Positions 24,312 to 32,294 of a DNA stretch of 64,000 bases are shown in pieces (positions within the stretch are counted from its first letter, which is position 1; every line of letters begins with the position of its first letter). The stretch is from assembly GCA_028751875.1 (NCBI GenBank), contig CM054157.1:1444246-1508245 (forward strand). Direction: 5' to 3'. The position numbers and the translations under genes are program-made. Below the pieces are notes generated by a model that did no database searches, was not told the DNA's origin, and saw only the letters and a program-made list of their open reading frames with translations. This stretch comes from Rapana venosa. Its lineage: Eukaryota; Mollusca; Gastropoda; Neogastropoda; Muricidae.

Positions 24312-25741
24312 CATCTGTTTCTTTTTCTTTTGTTGGTTAAAACTGACATTTATGTTCATAGTATGTAGTATGACTGTGTCCATCCAACTCAGTGACTATG
24401 TCCATCTAACTCAATGACTACTATGTCCAGCTAACTCAATGACTATGCCCATATAACTCAATGACTATGTCCATGTAACTCAATGACTATGTCCATGCAA
24501 CTCAAAGGTATTGCCCATCTAACTCAATGACATTGCCCATTTAACTCAGTGACTATGTCCATCTAACTCAGTGACTATGTCCATCCAACTCAGTGACTAT
24601 GTCCATCTAACTCAATGACTACTATGTCCATCTAACTCAGTGACTATGTCCATGTAACTCAGTGACTATGTCCATCTAACTCAGTGACTATGTCCATGTA
24701 ACTCAGTGACTATGTCCATCTAACCCAATGACTACTATGTCCATCTAACCCAATGACTACTATGTCCATCTAACTCAGTGACTATGTCCATCTAACCCAA
24801 TGACTACTATGTCCATCTAACTCAATGACTATGTCCATCTAACCCAATGACTGCTATGTCCATCTAGCCCAATGACTGCTATGTCCATCTAACTCAATGA
24901 CTACTATGTCCACCTAACTCAATGACTATGCCCATATAACTCAATGACTATGTCCATGTAACTCAATGACTATGTCCATGCAACTCAAAGGTATTGCCCA
25001 TCTAACTCAATGACATTGCCCATTTAACTCAGTGACTATGTCCATCTAACTCAGTGACTATGTCCATCTAACTCAATGACTACTGTGCCCATCTAACTCA
25101 ATGACTATGCCCTTCTAACTCAATGCCTATGTCCATGTAACTCAAGGGTATTGCCCATCGTACTCAATGACATTGTCCATTTAACTCAGTGACTATGCCC
25201 ATTTAACTTAAGTAACTATGGCCATCTAACTCTATGACTATACCCATCTAACTCAGTGACTATGCCTATCTAACTTCAGTGACTATGCCCATCTAACTCA
25301 GTGACTATGCCCACCTCACTCTGTGACTATGCCCATCTAAATCAGTGACTATGCCCATCTAATTCGGTGACTATGCCCATCTAATTCGGTGACTATGCCC
25401 ATCTAATTCGGTGACTATGCCCATCTAATTCGGTGACTATGCCCATCTAACTCGGTGACTATGCCCATCTAACTCTGTGACTATGCTCATCTAACTCAGT
25501 GACTATGCCCATCTAATTCGGTGACCTATGCCCATCTAACTCTGTGGCTGTTACTATGCCCATCTAATTCTGTGAATATGCCCATCTAAGTCAGTGACTG
25601 TGTCCACAGACTACCGGCATGCTGGTTGACCTTCCCCAAGGGGTGTACTGCATTGACAACGACCGACAGTCCAACCAGCCTCGCATCGCCATTGGTTCTA
25701 ACCGCTTCATCTATCGCCTGCTGAGCAGCAAACTCAACTGA
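3092..25741 (+). CDS. WD40-repeat protein gene, nine exons, complete
   Basis: Nine exons (3092-3207, 12431-12515, 13120-13264, 13873-14062, 20560-20668, 21479-21510, 22398-22563, 24124-24216, 25610-25741) join with matching phases into 1,068 nt, 355 codons plus stop. Every intron has GT-AG borders. After an acidic Ser-rich N-terminus come WD40-like blades: [13 protein letters not shown] with [15 protein letters not shown] with [24 protein letters not shown] with [15 protein letters not shown] with [26 protein letters not shown] with L-Q-I-W-D. The length fits a single seven-bladed propeller, a scaffold fold. I do not recognise the orthologue and assign no pathway. Intron 1 alone is 9.2 kb. 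Confidence 0.88.
3892..4383. mobile_element. TTAA-flanked MITE, piggyBac-like
   Basis: TTAA at 3892-3895 and 4380-4383 bracket about 490 bp. The ends are imperfect inverted repeats: TTAACTCTCAGAGG on the left against TTAACTCACTCGGG read inward from the right. No transposase is encoded; a 164-codon open frame inside has no recognisable domain. A 14-bp palindrome TCCGCTATAGCGGA (3913-3926) and its 12-bp core (3958-3969) lie near the left end. Confidence 0.5.
5600..5890. repeat. Compound (CA)n / (CAGA)n / (CACT)n microsatellite
   Basis: Long (AC)n runs alternate with CAGA and CACT tetranucleotide runs. A degenerate GACA-rich lead-in starts near 5440. Confidence 0.95.
6010..6330 (+). mobile_element. 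Diverged SINE-like repeat
   Basis: The block around 'gtcctgtgggtccatgaag...gtta aagatcccc...catgtcagtatctgatgcg' reads like a diverged tRNA-headed SINE with an internal A/B-box-like start. A related short piece recurs at about 20816-20875 ('gagtatggctgcctatat'). No clean ends are visible. Confidence 0.35.
6948..7095. repeat. (TG)n then (AC)n microsatellite pair
   Basis: A (TG)n run at 6949-6972 is followed at 7012-7095 by (AC)n, giving a potential inverted hairpin in the intron. Confidence 0.9.
7340..7740 (-). mobile_element. SINE family A, variant-head copy
   Basis: On the minus strand it begins with a tRNA-like head (gcaggt/tgggtttgattccc, a B-box-like motif) and runs through blocks shared with a second copy at 33655-34020, including 'gtgaacctttatgctctagc' and 'aaagttggaatgtggctacc'. 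Poly-C interrupts it at 7420. Confidence 0.55.
8200..8310. repeat. (CA)n, poly-C and (CACT)n tract
   Basis: Degenerate CA/TGCA repeats, a poly-C run (8260-8275) and (ACTC)n lead directly into a SINE head. Confidence 0.9.
8311..8640 (+). mobile_element. SINE family A, near full-length copy
   Basis: This copy shows the whole plan. A tRNA-like head has A-box 'tggcctggtggttag' and B-box 'gagttcaattcc'. A body follows ('ctaacatcagtgctgactcc', 'gagactataaaccaa', 'gagtaggccattgtgtgccg', 'gcttattccattatccttg') and an (AAAT)n tail. Length is about 330 bp. A body with pol III promoter and no ORF defines a non-autonomous SINE; the LINE partner is unknown. Confidence 0.8.
9898..9975 (+). mobile_element. 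SINE family A head fragment
   Basis: tRNA-like head 'ggcatagcctagtggttaga' runs into TG repeats and a poly-G run. Confidence 0.55.
10250..10445 (-). mobile_element. SINE family A fragment abutting the 27-bp minisatellite
   Basis: The inverted SINE body reads 'gtcatctgttcttacc', 'gcttactcttcca', 'gatctatagtctcatcc', 'ggggactggagttggc', then 'tgactccataggaaaaatcc'. Where other copies continue 'tccccttgaacgggaatcga', this copy passes into the minisatellite unit 'tcctctcaaatggtggtgga'. Confidence 0.65.
10430..12118. repeat. 27-bp minisatellite with higher-order structure
   Basis: About 62 tandem units of 25-27 bp with core GGTGGTGGTTCAAAAGTCCTC and variable ends (AAAT, CCAAT, CAGAT, AAACAG). 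Since 27 is a multiple of three, several frames stay open for hundreds of codons on both strands (for example S-N-G-G-G-S-K-V-L repeats). I treat these as non-coding because all frames are open at once and the array is intronic. A block around 10880-11280 recurs at 11609-12009, exactly 729 bp (27 units) later, including rare variants such as 'ttcaatactcc' and 'ttcaacagtcc'. Confidence 0.92.
12178..12400 (-). mobile_element. SINE family A copy, head missing
   Basis: Inverted copy: T-rich tail at the left, then 'ataatggaataagcactcat', 'cacacaatggcctactcttc', 'tggtttatagtctcaccc'. It ends about 30 bp before the exon 2 acceptor of the WD40 gene. Confidence 0.8.
12431..12515 (+). CDS. WD40 gene exon 2
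   Basis: Acceptor TTGCAG|A, donor AAA|GTGAGT, 85 nt, in phase 2, out phase 0. It encodes [14 protein letters not shown] and D-G-S-I-K, a classical start and end of one WD40 blade. Confidence 0.88.
12822..13045. repeat. Poly-G and (CAT)n tract
   Basis: A G-rich run (12822-12870) precedes a (CAT)n trinucleotide microsatellite (12904-12955) and degenerate CAT repeats to about 13035. Confidence 0.92.
13120..13264 (+). CDS. WD40 gene exon 3
   Basis: Acceptor TTCAG|A, donor TGTT|GTGAGT, 145 nt, out phase 1. It begins I-F-G-M-N-S and continues through an acidic loop (T-D-D-D-T-T) to P-V-T-Q-I-R-F and a histidine-containing H-R-M-M-A-C. Confidence 0.85.
13873..14062 (+). CDS. WD40 gene exon 4
   Basis: Acceptor TTCTCAG|A, donor AG|GTCAGT, 190 nt, phase 1 to 2. 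It encodes [17 protein letters not shown], the blade start [17 protein letters not shown] and I-H-L-Y-D-L-E-T. Confidence 0.88.
14080..14270. repeat. 62-bp tandem repeat, three copies
   Basis: The unit 'gagtgttgctgtgtaaatct...gtattctagctgtgagaatt' is repeated about three times, starting 20 bp downstream of exon 4. Confidence 0.85.
15117..15189. repeat. (GT)n microsatellite
   Basis: About 36 uninterrupted GT units lie in intron 4. Confidence 0.97.
16320..16482 (-). mobile_element. LINE 3'-end fragment
   Basis: On the minus strand a frame with one stop reads [17 protein letters not shown] and later [12 protein letters not shown]. This is the basic 'KRGRP...W' tail typical of the last residues of many animal non-LTR reverse transcriptases. 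It is a dead, strongly 5'-truncated copy. Confidence 0.65.
16705..16785 (-). mobile_element. SINE family A head fragment
   Basis: Inverted tRNA-like head: 'ttgaacccatgccatcagat', 'cacgagctcaatgctttta', 'ccactgggctatcctgcccc'. Confidence 0.6.
17577..17652 (-). mobile_element. SINE family A head fragment
   Basis: Inverted tRNA-like head ending 'ctctaaccgctaagctatcc agcccc', directly before a LINE fragment. Confidence 0.55.
17664..18240 (-). mobile_element. Non-LTR retrotransposon C-terminal fragment
   Basis: An open minus-strand frame of about 190 codons encodes the C-terminal part of a LINE polyprotein: [65 protein letters not shown]. This region follows the reverse transcriptase core in RTE-like elements that gene predictors often call craniofacial development protein 2-like. 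The frame closes at about 18240 in an AT-rich junction, so the insertion is 5'-truncated and carries neither endonuclease nor RT catalytic motifs. It is the best-preserved LINE fragment in the WD40 introns. Confidence 0.82.
18249..18345 (+). mobile_element. Poly-G plus SINE family A head fragment
   Basis: A poly-G run of about 17 is followed by the head 'caggatagcctagtggttag' and the B-box-like 'cggttttgaacc'. Confidence 0.6.
18757..19310 (+). mobile_element. SINE family A copy split by a further insertion
   Basis: The left part (18757-18865) has the head and 'ttcagatgagaatatgaacc'. The right part (19166-19310) resumes at 'gactataagcagaatatct' and continues 'aagtaggccattatatgctg'. About 300 bp of unrelated sequence sits between, with a short repeat of the 'gaga-tata' motif at each side resembling a target-site duplication. 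Confidence 0.45.
19404..19495. repeat. Poly-C and (CAGT)n tract
   Basis: A poly-C run of about 18 is followed by ATTC/CAGT tetranucleotide repeats to about 19490. Confidence 0.92.
19858..20222 (-). mobile_element. SINE family A, full-length inverted copy
   Basis: From the T-rich tail at 19870 through 'ataatggaataagcactcgt', 'cacacaatggcctactctt' and 'gggagagtggagtctgcact' to the tRNA-like head 'gtgattcgaacccggttcat' and 'ctaaccactaggcgatcctg'. Its B-box complement is well preserved. Confidence 0.85.
20275..20559 (+). repeat. 52-57-bp tandem repeat of the exon 5 acceptor
   Basis: Five tandem units plus the true acceptor place 'TTGCAG' at cag 20284-20286, 20392-20394, 20444-20446, 20501-20503 and 20557-20559; one unit has the AG mutated (20338-20342). 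Only the last leads into exon 5. Units share 'gatgcaccagagatatgtga'. Confidence 0.88.
20560..20668 (+). CDS. WD40 gene exon 5
   Basis: 109 nt, phase 2 to 0. It encodes [11 protein letters not shown] and [11 protein letters not shown], a strong WD40 blade. The donor GTGCAG|GTGTGT is the first GT of a (GT)n microsatellite. Confidence 0.9.
20669..20738. repeat. (GT)n microsatellite that includes the exon 5 donor
   Basis: About 70 bp of GT repeat with two AT interruptions begins at the splice donor itself. Confidence 0.95.
20876..21215 (-). mobile_element. SINE family A, full-length inverted copy
   Basis: (TTTA)n tail at the left, body blocks as in other copies, and head 'gggaatcaaatctgggtcgt' with 'ctctaaccactatgctatcc', followed by poly-C. 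Confidence 0.85.
21479..21510 (+). CDS. WD40 gene exon 6 (micro-exon)
   Basis: A 32-nt exon, acceptor TTTCAG|T, donor CAA|GTGAGT, phase 0 to 2. It encodes [10 protein letters not shown] and completes the blade begun in exon 5 (T-V-Q-Y-W-D). Confidence 0.82.
21728..21800. repeat. (ATC)n microsatellite
   Basis: About 14 ATC units followed by CTC/TCC-rich degenerate repeats. Confidence 0.93.
22398..22563 (+). CDS. WD40 gene exon 7
   Basis: 166 nt, acceptor TGTACAG|G, donor AAG|GTACAG, phase 2 to 0. It encodes [18 protein letters not shown] and A-V-L-Q-I-W-D-F, a textbook blade with GH-like and WD ends. Confidence 0.9.
23040..23380 (-). mobile_element. SINE family A diverged inverted copy
   Basis: An extended version with the extra block 'cccaccattaaggtagcc'; body blocks recur, and it ends in 'aatccccttcaacaggctca' before poly-C. 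Confidence 0.6.
23380..23440. repeat. Poly-C tracts
   Basis: Two poly-C runs, the second about 28 long (23411-23438). Confidence 0.95.
23600..23675. repeat. (GAT)n microsatellite
   Basis: GAT/GAA trinucleotide repeats at the end of arm A. Confidence 0.93.
24124..24216 (+). CDS. WD40 gene exon 8
   Basis: 93 nt, acceptor TTGCAG|C, donor AAT|GTAAGT, phase 0 on both sides, so it can be skipped without breaking the frame. It encodes [21 protein letters not shown], one blade core. Reverse-complementary arms lie in both flanking introns. Confidence 0.88.
24250..24310. repeat. (TG)n microsatellite
   Basis: About 30 TG units inside arm B; the inverted arm has only about 12. Confidence 0.95.
24375..25605. 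repeat. 20-23-bp minisatellite ending at the exon 9 acceptor
   Basis: About 55 units of 'ctatgtccatctaactcagtga' type, with subfamilies (ccatctaacccaatgactac; cccatctaattcggtgacta) in local blocks. A segment near 24425-24560 recurs at about 24922-25050. The last unit 'gtgactgtgtccacag' supplies the exon 9 splice acceptor. Confidence 0.9.
25610..25741 (+). CDS. WD40 gene exon 9 (last coding exon)
   Basis: Acceptor TCCACAG|A, 44 codons including stop TGA at 25739-25741. It encodes [23 protein letters not shown] and ends S-S-K-L-N. The conserved-looking sequence and matching phase 0 support it. Confidence 0.87.
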   Translation, partial: TTGMLVDLPQGVYCIDNDRQSNQPRIAIGSNRFIYRLLSSKLN

Positions 25742-28260
25742 GCACGTGTTGAGCAGCAAACCCAGTTGAGCACCAGAGCAGTGTACTATGTGATTTGTCT
25801 GTGGTTCTTGATGATGGTGCATGACAGACAAGTGTATGGAAAGCTAGTGGGGCTACATTTGGGTTATTTTTTCCCCTGCAGAAAGACTTGCCATGTGTGT
25901 TAAGTTGAGAGGATTGGTGCGTGTTCACTGCCTGTGCTTGGCTGGGAGGTGTAGGTTTGGACATGTGTGTATGTAGTTACATGTGTGAACATGCACAATC
26001 AGAGAAACTGACTCACACACACACGTGTGAACATTTACTGATATGTTCTTAGACATACATTTGTATAGATACAATACATGCAAACTTGTATGCATGCATA
26101 CACACATGGTTGCAAGCACGCATGTACATACAGATCAAAGCACAGCCTTTCACACATACACACACATATAGTGCATACGCATATGCACACGCACACATAC
26201 ATATTCGTATGCAGAAACATACATAAGGCAGATAATGTATCATGCACTTTGAAGCATAAAAGTGAACTGTGATTACTTGTACATAATGACATGCTCTTAC
26301 AGCTGTCTTTTACATTCTGTGTGACATGAAATTTTGGCTGTTAGGCATAATTCTCTGATAGTATCGTCACATGGGACAGGATGATTCCAGTTACTTCCCT
26401 CTGCAAATTATGTTACTACACATGCTATTTTTAAGAAGATCTGAATTAAATGCAGCTCTGTTTGCTTGTGCTGTGGCTTCAAGTTTCATAAACACACTCC
26501 TTTTTCTTTTGTGATTGTCCAGGGCTTTAAAAAGGCTTTTTATTGCACAGTAAAAGCAATGAAATGGGACTTTACTTTTTAAAAAAAGAAGAGGGTGTCA
26601 TATCAATATGCTTTGACACAAAGTTGAGATGCTCTACAATGATTTGGACAACCTGCAGTGCACTGCTGCCTTCACCTCAGAGAATGAGCTGTCCGTGTGA
26701 AAGCCACAACAGAAAAGAAAGAAAAAGGGGAAAAAAGAAGTCATGATGAAAATGGTAATGACTTTGATGAGAAAAGCATGTTTGTTGACTTAATGAATTT
26801 AAAAATATGCTTCAACACAAAGTCAAAAGCATGCAAGGGAATTTCAGTACCAACACTGAAGCAGTTATCTTGTGCCGGTCAAGATGTGTCCCTTCATAGC
26901 TCATGCTGCCGCCTTGTTTGCTAGGGGAGGCATCTAAGGTAACCCTGTCCCATACAGAATGATCACATGGTGCCAGACCACATTTTACTGACCTCTTACC
27001 CCTCACATTCAATATAGAAATGGCAGAGTGTGATGACATGACAAGCTTGTAGCCGGTGAACATGCACTGTGTTAAGTATCATATTTTATCAGTGTTGGCC
27101 TGGTTTGTCTCTGTCTGGAGGCTAACGTTTTCATGTGTATTGTCATAAATGTTTTATTTCAAGTATTTGAGGATTAAAGTGTGTAGTGGAACTTTGAATG
27201 AAAAAAACCCTTGTTGTTAGAGCTGATAAGTAGTTCGTTCCATGTGCCACGGTTGCTGTTTGCTTGTTTCTGTTAAGCATAGGGATTTTAAGGTAAACGT
27301 TAGTCATTTTCTTTTGTTTTTAGGCAAGGGAGTTGTCTCTTGTATGCTTCCTCACTTGTTAGCACCTATGGGTATGTAAACTACTATGTGTTGTGGAACT
27401 GCAAATGGCGCTGTGACTTTTTTGGTTTTTGTTATCATTTAGAGTATGTGTCTTTGAGGGAGATAATAGGGTACAATTCCAATGACTTACTGGTAAAATA
27501 CCAAACTTGTGAGCTGACGGTGTGTTGAGGGTGTGAGTTCAAATCCCAGCTGAGGCATTGGTATAGATTTTTCCTCTGGAGTTCAGGTTGTTTCCAACTC
27601 CATTCCCCTACAGGTGCATTGGATGAGACTATGAACCCAGGTGTGTGAACACATGCACAACATCTTGCACACCCATTCAACACCCATCCCTCTTTTTCAG
27701 AGGAGCAGGCTGGCGATGGTTAGTGGTGTAATGACATGGAGACACCCAGCATTTGATCCATCACTGGGATAGGTATGGGCTTTGCTGGGTTCACAACATG
27801 GCCATGTCACATTGCCTGAAATGTTCACTGCACTCCTCAGACCCCTCAGGGAGTGCCGAGAGGAGTCCTATCCTGTCCTGTCCTGTCCTGCCCTGTCCTG
27901 CCATGCCATGCCATACCACGCCGTGCCATGCATTCCATGTCATGTCATGGTGCCTGACTAACTCACTGTCTGCATTTGGGGTTTGTTAAGGCAAAGGTTT
28001 GCCAGATGTGGGAGTCTAGACCTGGCAGTTACAGAAAAAAAAAAAAGCTGAGGGGATATGCCAGTTCCCCTATTTCATTTTTTCTCAAAGAATGTGGCGT
28101 TTGAATGTTTGTGTACAATAAATGGGGCTAGAAATGATCACAAAAAGAAAGAGTTTGTGAATGTTGTTCTTTGCAGTAAATACTGTTCAAAATGTAACAT
28201 GAGGTGCCTGTTTCATACTGTTTTGTAAACTACACAATAAAATAAAATATTTAACGAGAA
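25742..28260 (+). other. Presumed 3' UTR and downstream flank of the WD40 gene
   Basis: No coding exon recognised. AATAAA signals at 28117-28122 and near 28239 could end a long 3' UTR, but an earlier end cannot be excluded. Degenerate CA/CATG repeats lie at 25990-26200, and a CCTGT/CCATG pentamer repeat at 27865-27935. Confidence 0.4.
27500..27715 (+). mobile_element. SINE, diverged relative of family A
   Basis: tRNA-like head with B-box-like 'gtgagttcaaatcccagc', then 'tttcctctggagttcag', 'ggatgagactatgaacccag' and 'cacaacatcttgcacaccc', in the same order as family A. Confidence 0.55.
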
Positions 28261-30880
28261 TCAACTTTTTCCATTTATCTGCCTGATTGCTGAAGTCTTA
28301 TTATCAGGTTATGTTTTGTTTAATTTTTTTTCTCTCCATAAATGACTATATACATATTTATGATTTTCACAGTATTGTTGCTCACTGGTTTACATAATTT
28401 ATCATGTGCAGTGTCATTGTTCATGTTTATTATTTTGCACACAAACACTGTATAGTATTGTCAAGTTAGGTTGTCTTTTAGTTGAGTGATAAAAAATATT
28501 CAGAGAACTGGCATACAGTACTGTTACTCATGTTTAGTGGTTAGAGGTGAACTGATGACCTGAAGGTTGTACAATGGATACTGATGAGTGCTAGTCTATG
28601 TGATAAATGTTGAAATTTTCATTTGGGGGTGGGGTGTTTGTGTTTTGGTGTTGTTTTTTTTTGGGGGGGGGGGGTGGATGGGTGGGGTGGGGGGGGGGGG
28701 GGGGTGCGTAAGGTGGGGATAGATACTTCTAACCAACATGAGTTTCTCATGTTTTTAAAGTAATAAAGTGCTTGTGTTCTTATTTGGTAGGTTGAATCAT
28801 CTATTGAGAAAATCTTTTTTTTTCCATGTCATTAATGTTGGTTCCAATTCTCTTCACCTGCAAGTATTGTGAACAAGGCTGTAGATTATTTTGATGTTCC
28901 AGGTATGAACACAGGTATACAGGGGCAGCTTGAGCATACCCCATGACCCCACTGACCTTTCAGGACAGGAGACAAAAACAGTCATGGCCAGTGGTTTGGA
29001 TGGTATGAGAATACAGAGAATGTACCTGAGTTTTCACTCACGCTGTCATTATGCAGTGTGTGAGGTATCAGCCAGGTGGATTTCTTCCCTCAAGGTGGTG
29101 TTGTGAGAACATTTTGCTTACCATAACACCACCTCTTTTGGAACACTGAAAATGAACATGCTACTTACATTTTTAATGAGAAAGCTAGGTGTTACAGGAC
29201 ATTCTGCAGATCTCCTGTGAACATTTCTTTTCCTTTTTTTTTTGTTTTTTGAATCGGGTCATTTGAATTTGATCACTGTCTGTGACACTGTTTCTTTGTT
29301 CTGTCTGTGATACTGTTTACCTGTGTCAGTCTTCATAATTATCATTGTCATCATGGCATTGTGGCCTACATCAGCTTGGGGTGATATTTTTAGAATCTGT
29401 TTGCTTTTGAATAAAAAAAGTTTGCTGCATCAAGTGTATTGCCCATTTTCCTTATGAGCTACTCACAAAGTGCCAAAAGACACTTTGCTGACTGCATTTA
29501 TCTGAATATCAATATTTTAATGAAATAAATTTTTAGCATCACCTGAAAAGAAGTTGAAATAGAACTGGGCGAAATTACCTTGATGATGGTGATACACTTC
29601 ATAACTACGTCTGTGTTTCTGGCTTTGCTGTCTGTCTGCTTCCACTTTACACTATGTCTGTCTTCCACACACTGTGCAATTTGTCAGCTGACACTTTCTA
29701 ATCATGTCTTGGGCAATCAGTTAACGTTCAGTCTTCTTGTGATGATCGTGTCTTTCTCACACATCTGCTATGTCTTTCTCACCCCTTGTGCCAAGTAGTT
29801 GGGGTATGAGTAATGTGCTAGCTTCTTTCAGATTATATTTTATAGTTATTTACTTTATTGCTTCAGGTTGGTATTTCTTCCCTACACTGTCTTAATCATA
29901 TGAGGTGGTTCTAGTTACCTCCCCTTTCGGACATTGTGGTTTACTCTTGTGTTACTCAATTTAGAAATGGCTGTTGTTTACTTTGTGGTGAGTAGTACTT
30001 GCTTGAGTTGTGGCTTGGGGTTGGAAGTGTACATTTTGTAATTTTGTTTCACTCAATAAATTTGTGCCTACTGCAATTCAGATTTATTAGCCAAATTGCA
30101 AGACACACAAGAAAATCAGAAATATGCCCAAACCTTACAAGAGGCAAAAGTAATATGTAAAGAGAGAAGAGAAAATATGTCTGTGGGCGTGAGAATGAAG
30201 AAATTAACAATGGATTACTGATGGAATGGTAAAAGAACAAATTATCTGTGTTGTCAGTTTGGCAAGCTCTCAAAATGTCCACTGTGCTGTTTGTCAATGG
30301 AGAGGAATCTTTATTACTGAGCACATGTGCACCTTTTCAGTTTTTACAGCATGAGCCCTAAAGTGTATACCCTGACTTTTTAATGTGTTGAGAAAAGGTG
30401 CATGTTCCAACACAAAGCTAGATCGTGTAAGAGAATCTCAAAAGTCAACACCCAAGCAAAACTGCTGTGCACAATTCATCAATTTGTTAACATTATCATA
30501 ACAAAATAGCACGATTTGTGAACATGTATGCAATGTCCACAAAGGGAAGAAGCAAACAACATTACTTTTTCTACTGCTGTAATTGAACTTGCCTCTCAAA
30601 ATATATAGTGTTCAATTTGCAAACAAGAAACAGAATATCATCATCTTCTTTAGATTGGAAAGAAAGGCAACACAGTCATTTGCTATAAAAAAAACAACAA
30701 CAGAGGAGTTTATGACCAATGATGACAGCCTAGATATTATAGTCTCCATGACTAGCAGGGCCATACTTGTCGAGATTGATTTGTTTGTGATAGGTTTGAT
30801 TATGAATGACTGGTTTATGTCCTATCTCCTGTGGCCAGCAAGCATGTGCACTTGCGTGTATCTCTATGCTGATGTGCTCA
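28261..30880. other. Intergenic stretch without recognised genes
   Basis: Low-complexity G runs at 28660-28705, AT-rich sequence, and scattered AATAAA hexamers (for example near 29408 and 30055). Short open frames at 29580-29798 and 30583-30894 show no domain, and I see no exon signals that fit them. Confidence 0.5.
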
Positions 30881-30883
30881 GAA

Positions 30884-31190
30884 GGATGGGATAGCTCAGT
30901 GGTCAGAGCACTCACTTACCCCAAGCTAAGCTTAGACAGCTATGAACATGGTTACCTAATTGATGGGTGACCGTTGGTGCGCCTTGGCTTTAGTACAGTA
31001 CCCCAGTTCACCCAGCTGTAAATGGGTACCTGCCCCCTTTAGGGTCAGGGAAGGTAAAACATCGAGGGAGAAGAGATGCGTTTTGCCCTCAATATGCTGG
31101 CCTCTGGAGAAGTGAGGTCTCTGACACCTCACGCCCTAACGATCACATAGGTTGTTGTAACACCTTTACCTTTGTTTTTCCTTTTAAATA
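30884..31190 (+). mobile_element. SINE family B copy (tRNA head, 5S-like motif)
   Basis: Head 'gggatagctcagtggtcaga' (A-box-like), then 'tgatgggtgaccg', 'cgccttggctttagtaca', 'cccagctgtaaatgggtacc', 'ggtctctgacacctcacgcc' and 'acacctttaccttt'. A second copy at 55671-55976 aligns over its whole length, which defines the family. Confidence 0.75.
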
Positions 31191-31429
31191 TTTTTTTCTA
31201 TCTCCAATATCAGGACATTTAACCCAAGTGCACATTTTGGGAACTATACATCAAAACTACATTAGTGATATGTTATATTGAAACAACTGTGAAGTGGAAG
31301 CAAAACAACTTTGCTGTAATCCTTTCCACTATGAAAAGCTGAATCAAGTTTTAAAATTTTTGGATGCATCTGATTAATACAGCCCCAAAGGAAACTCTCC
31401 CTAAATGTCTGGAACAACTGATTGATGGA

Positions 31430-31690
31430 GGAATTGGAGTAGCTTAGTGGATAAAGCTTCAAGTTTATGATTCAAGAGTAGCCAAGGGTAAGAATACAAA
31501 TCTCTGCAAAGGTGTCCATTTGAGGACTTTTTTTCCACTGGGGTTGCTTCCGACTCCATTTCCCTCCAAATCCTTTGGGTGGAACTGTTAGCCAAAATCC
31601 CATGTGCAAGCACAGCCAGAGCATCAGGAACACATGCTGCAATTGCATCCATCATTCAGAGAAGAGTAAGCCAGCTATGGCCAAAGGTAG
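31430..31690 (+). mobile_element. SINE, diverged relative of family A
   Basis: Head 'ggagtagcttagtggataaa', then 'ccactggggttgcttccgac', 'ctttgggtggaactgttagc' and 'cagagaagagtaagccagct'. Confidence 0.5.
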
Positions 31691-32159
31691 AATGACACAC
31701 AAGCCCAGCATGCACTCTGCAATTTTCTAAGATGTACTTCCTAAACAGTCAGTATTGTGCCCCAACTACTCCGAAAGGGAAATCTAGAATAATGCATAAT
31801 TATGTAGAATCAATACATGTTAGGCTTTTCAAAAGAACACTGGATCAGTTGTTATCTCAGTTGAACCATTGCAAAATAATGTGGGTACATAAGGCATTAC
31901 AGGAATGATAGGATACATGTTTTGAGAGGTTAGAATGTGCTATATGAGTGTCCCATTTTCCTGATGATTAAAGAAACAACAGCAACTAGATATTGTAGAA
32001 GGTAAAAGTGCATGTATGATTTTCATTAATAATGGCAGAGTAAAATGTTGGTGACCAAAATATCACCAAATGCAACTTGTTAAAAATGCTCCTTATGTTT
32101 TCTCCAGTATTTCTTTTAAAAATTCTTTCTTAACCTCTTTTCTTTACTGTGATATAATA

Positions 32160-32190
32160 CTGTTTTGACAGCCCCCCCCCCCCCCCCACT
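32160..32190. repeat. Poly-C tract
   Basis: A poly-C run of about 17 in AT-rich surroundings. Confidence 0.9.
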
Positions 32191-32294
32191 CCTTTTCTGT
32201 GCCTCTTTGTTATCTAATTGCAGTTGAGTTTTCTTTCTTTGTTTTTTGAAGTAATGTGTGTGTTAACAGTAATGCCTTTGTAAAACAAGTATAG

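Larger units (their letters stand above)
23468..24438. repeat. Nested inverted duplication around WD40 exon 8
   Basis: Arm A (23468-23612, 'tatatggccggtgattatga' to the GAT repeats) recurs inverted as A' (about 23933-24070). Arm B (24222-24438, 'tcacatgtcaggattgactt', TG repeats, 'gttggttaaaactgacattt' and the first minisatellite units) recurs inverted as B' (about 23728-23912). The order is A, B', A', exon 8, B. The inverted copy joins A to B directly and lacks exon 8. Similarity is high over each arm, so the event is recent or the assembly is folded. Confidence 0.85.

Noticed and set aside
30583..30894. A 103-codon ORF in the intergenic region
   Set aside because: No domain, no splice context, runs into a SINE head; nothing beyond chance openness.
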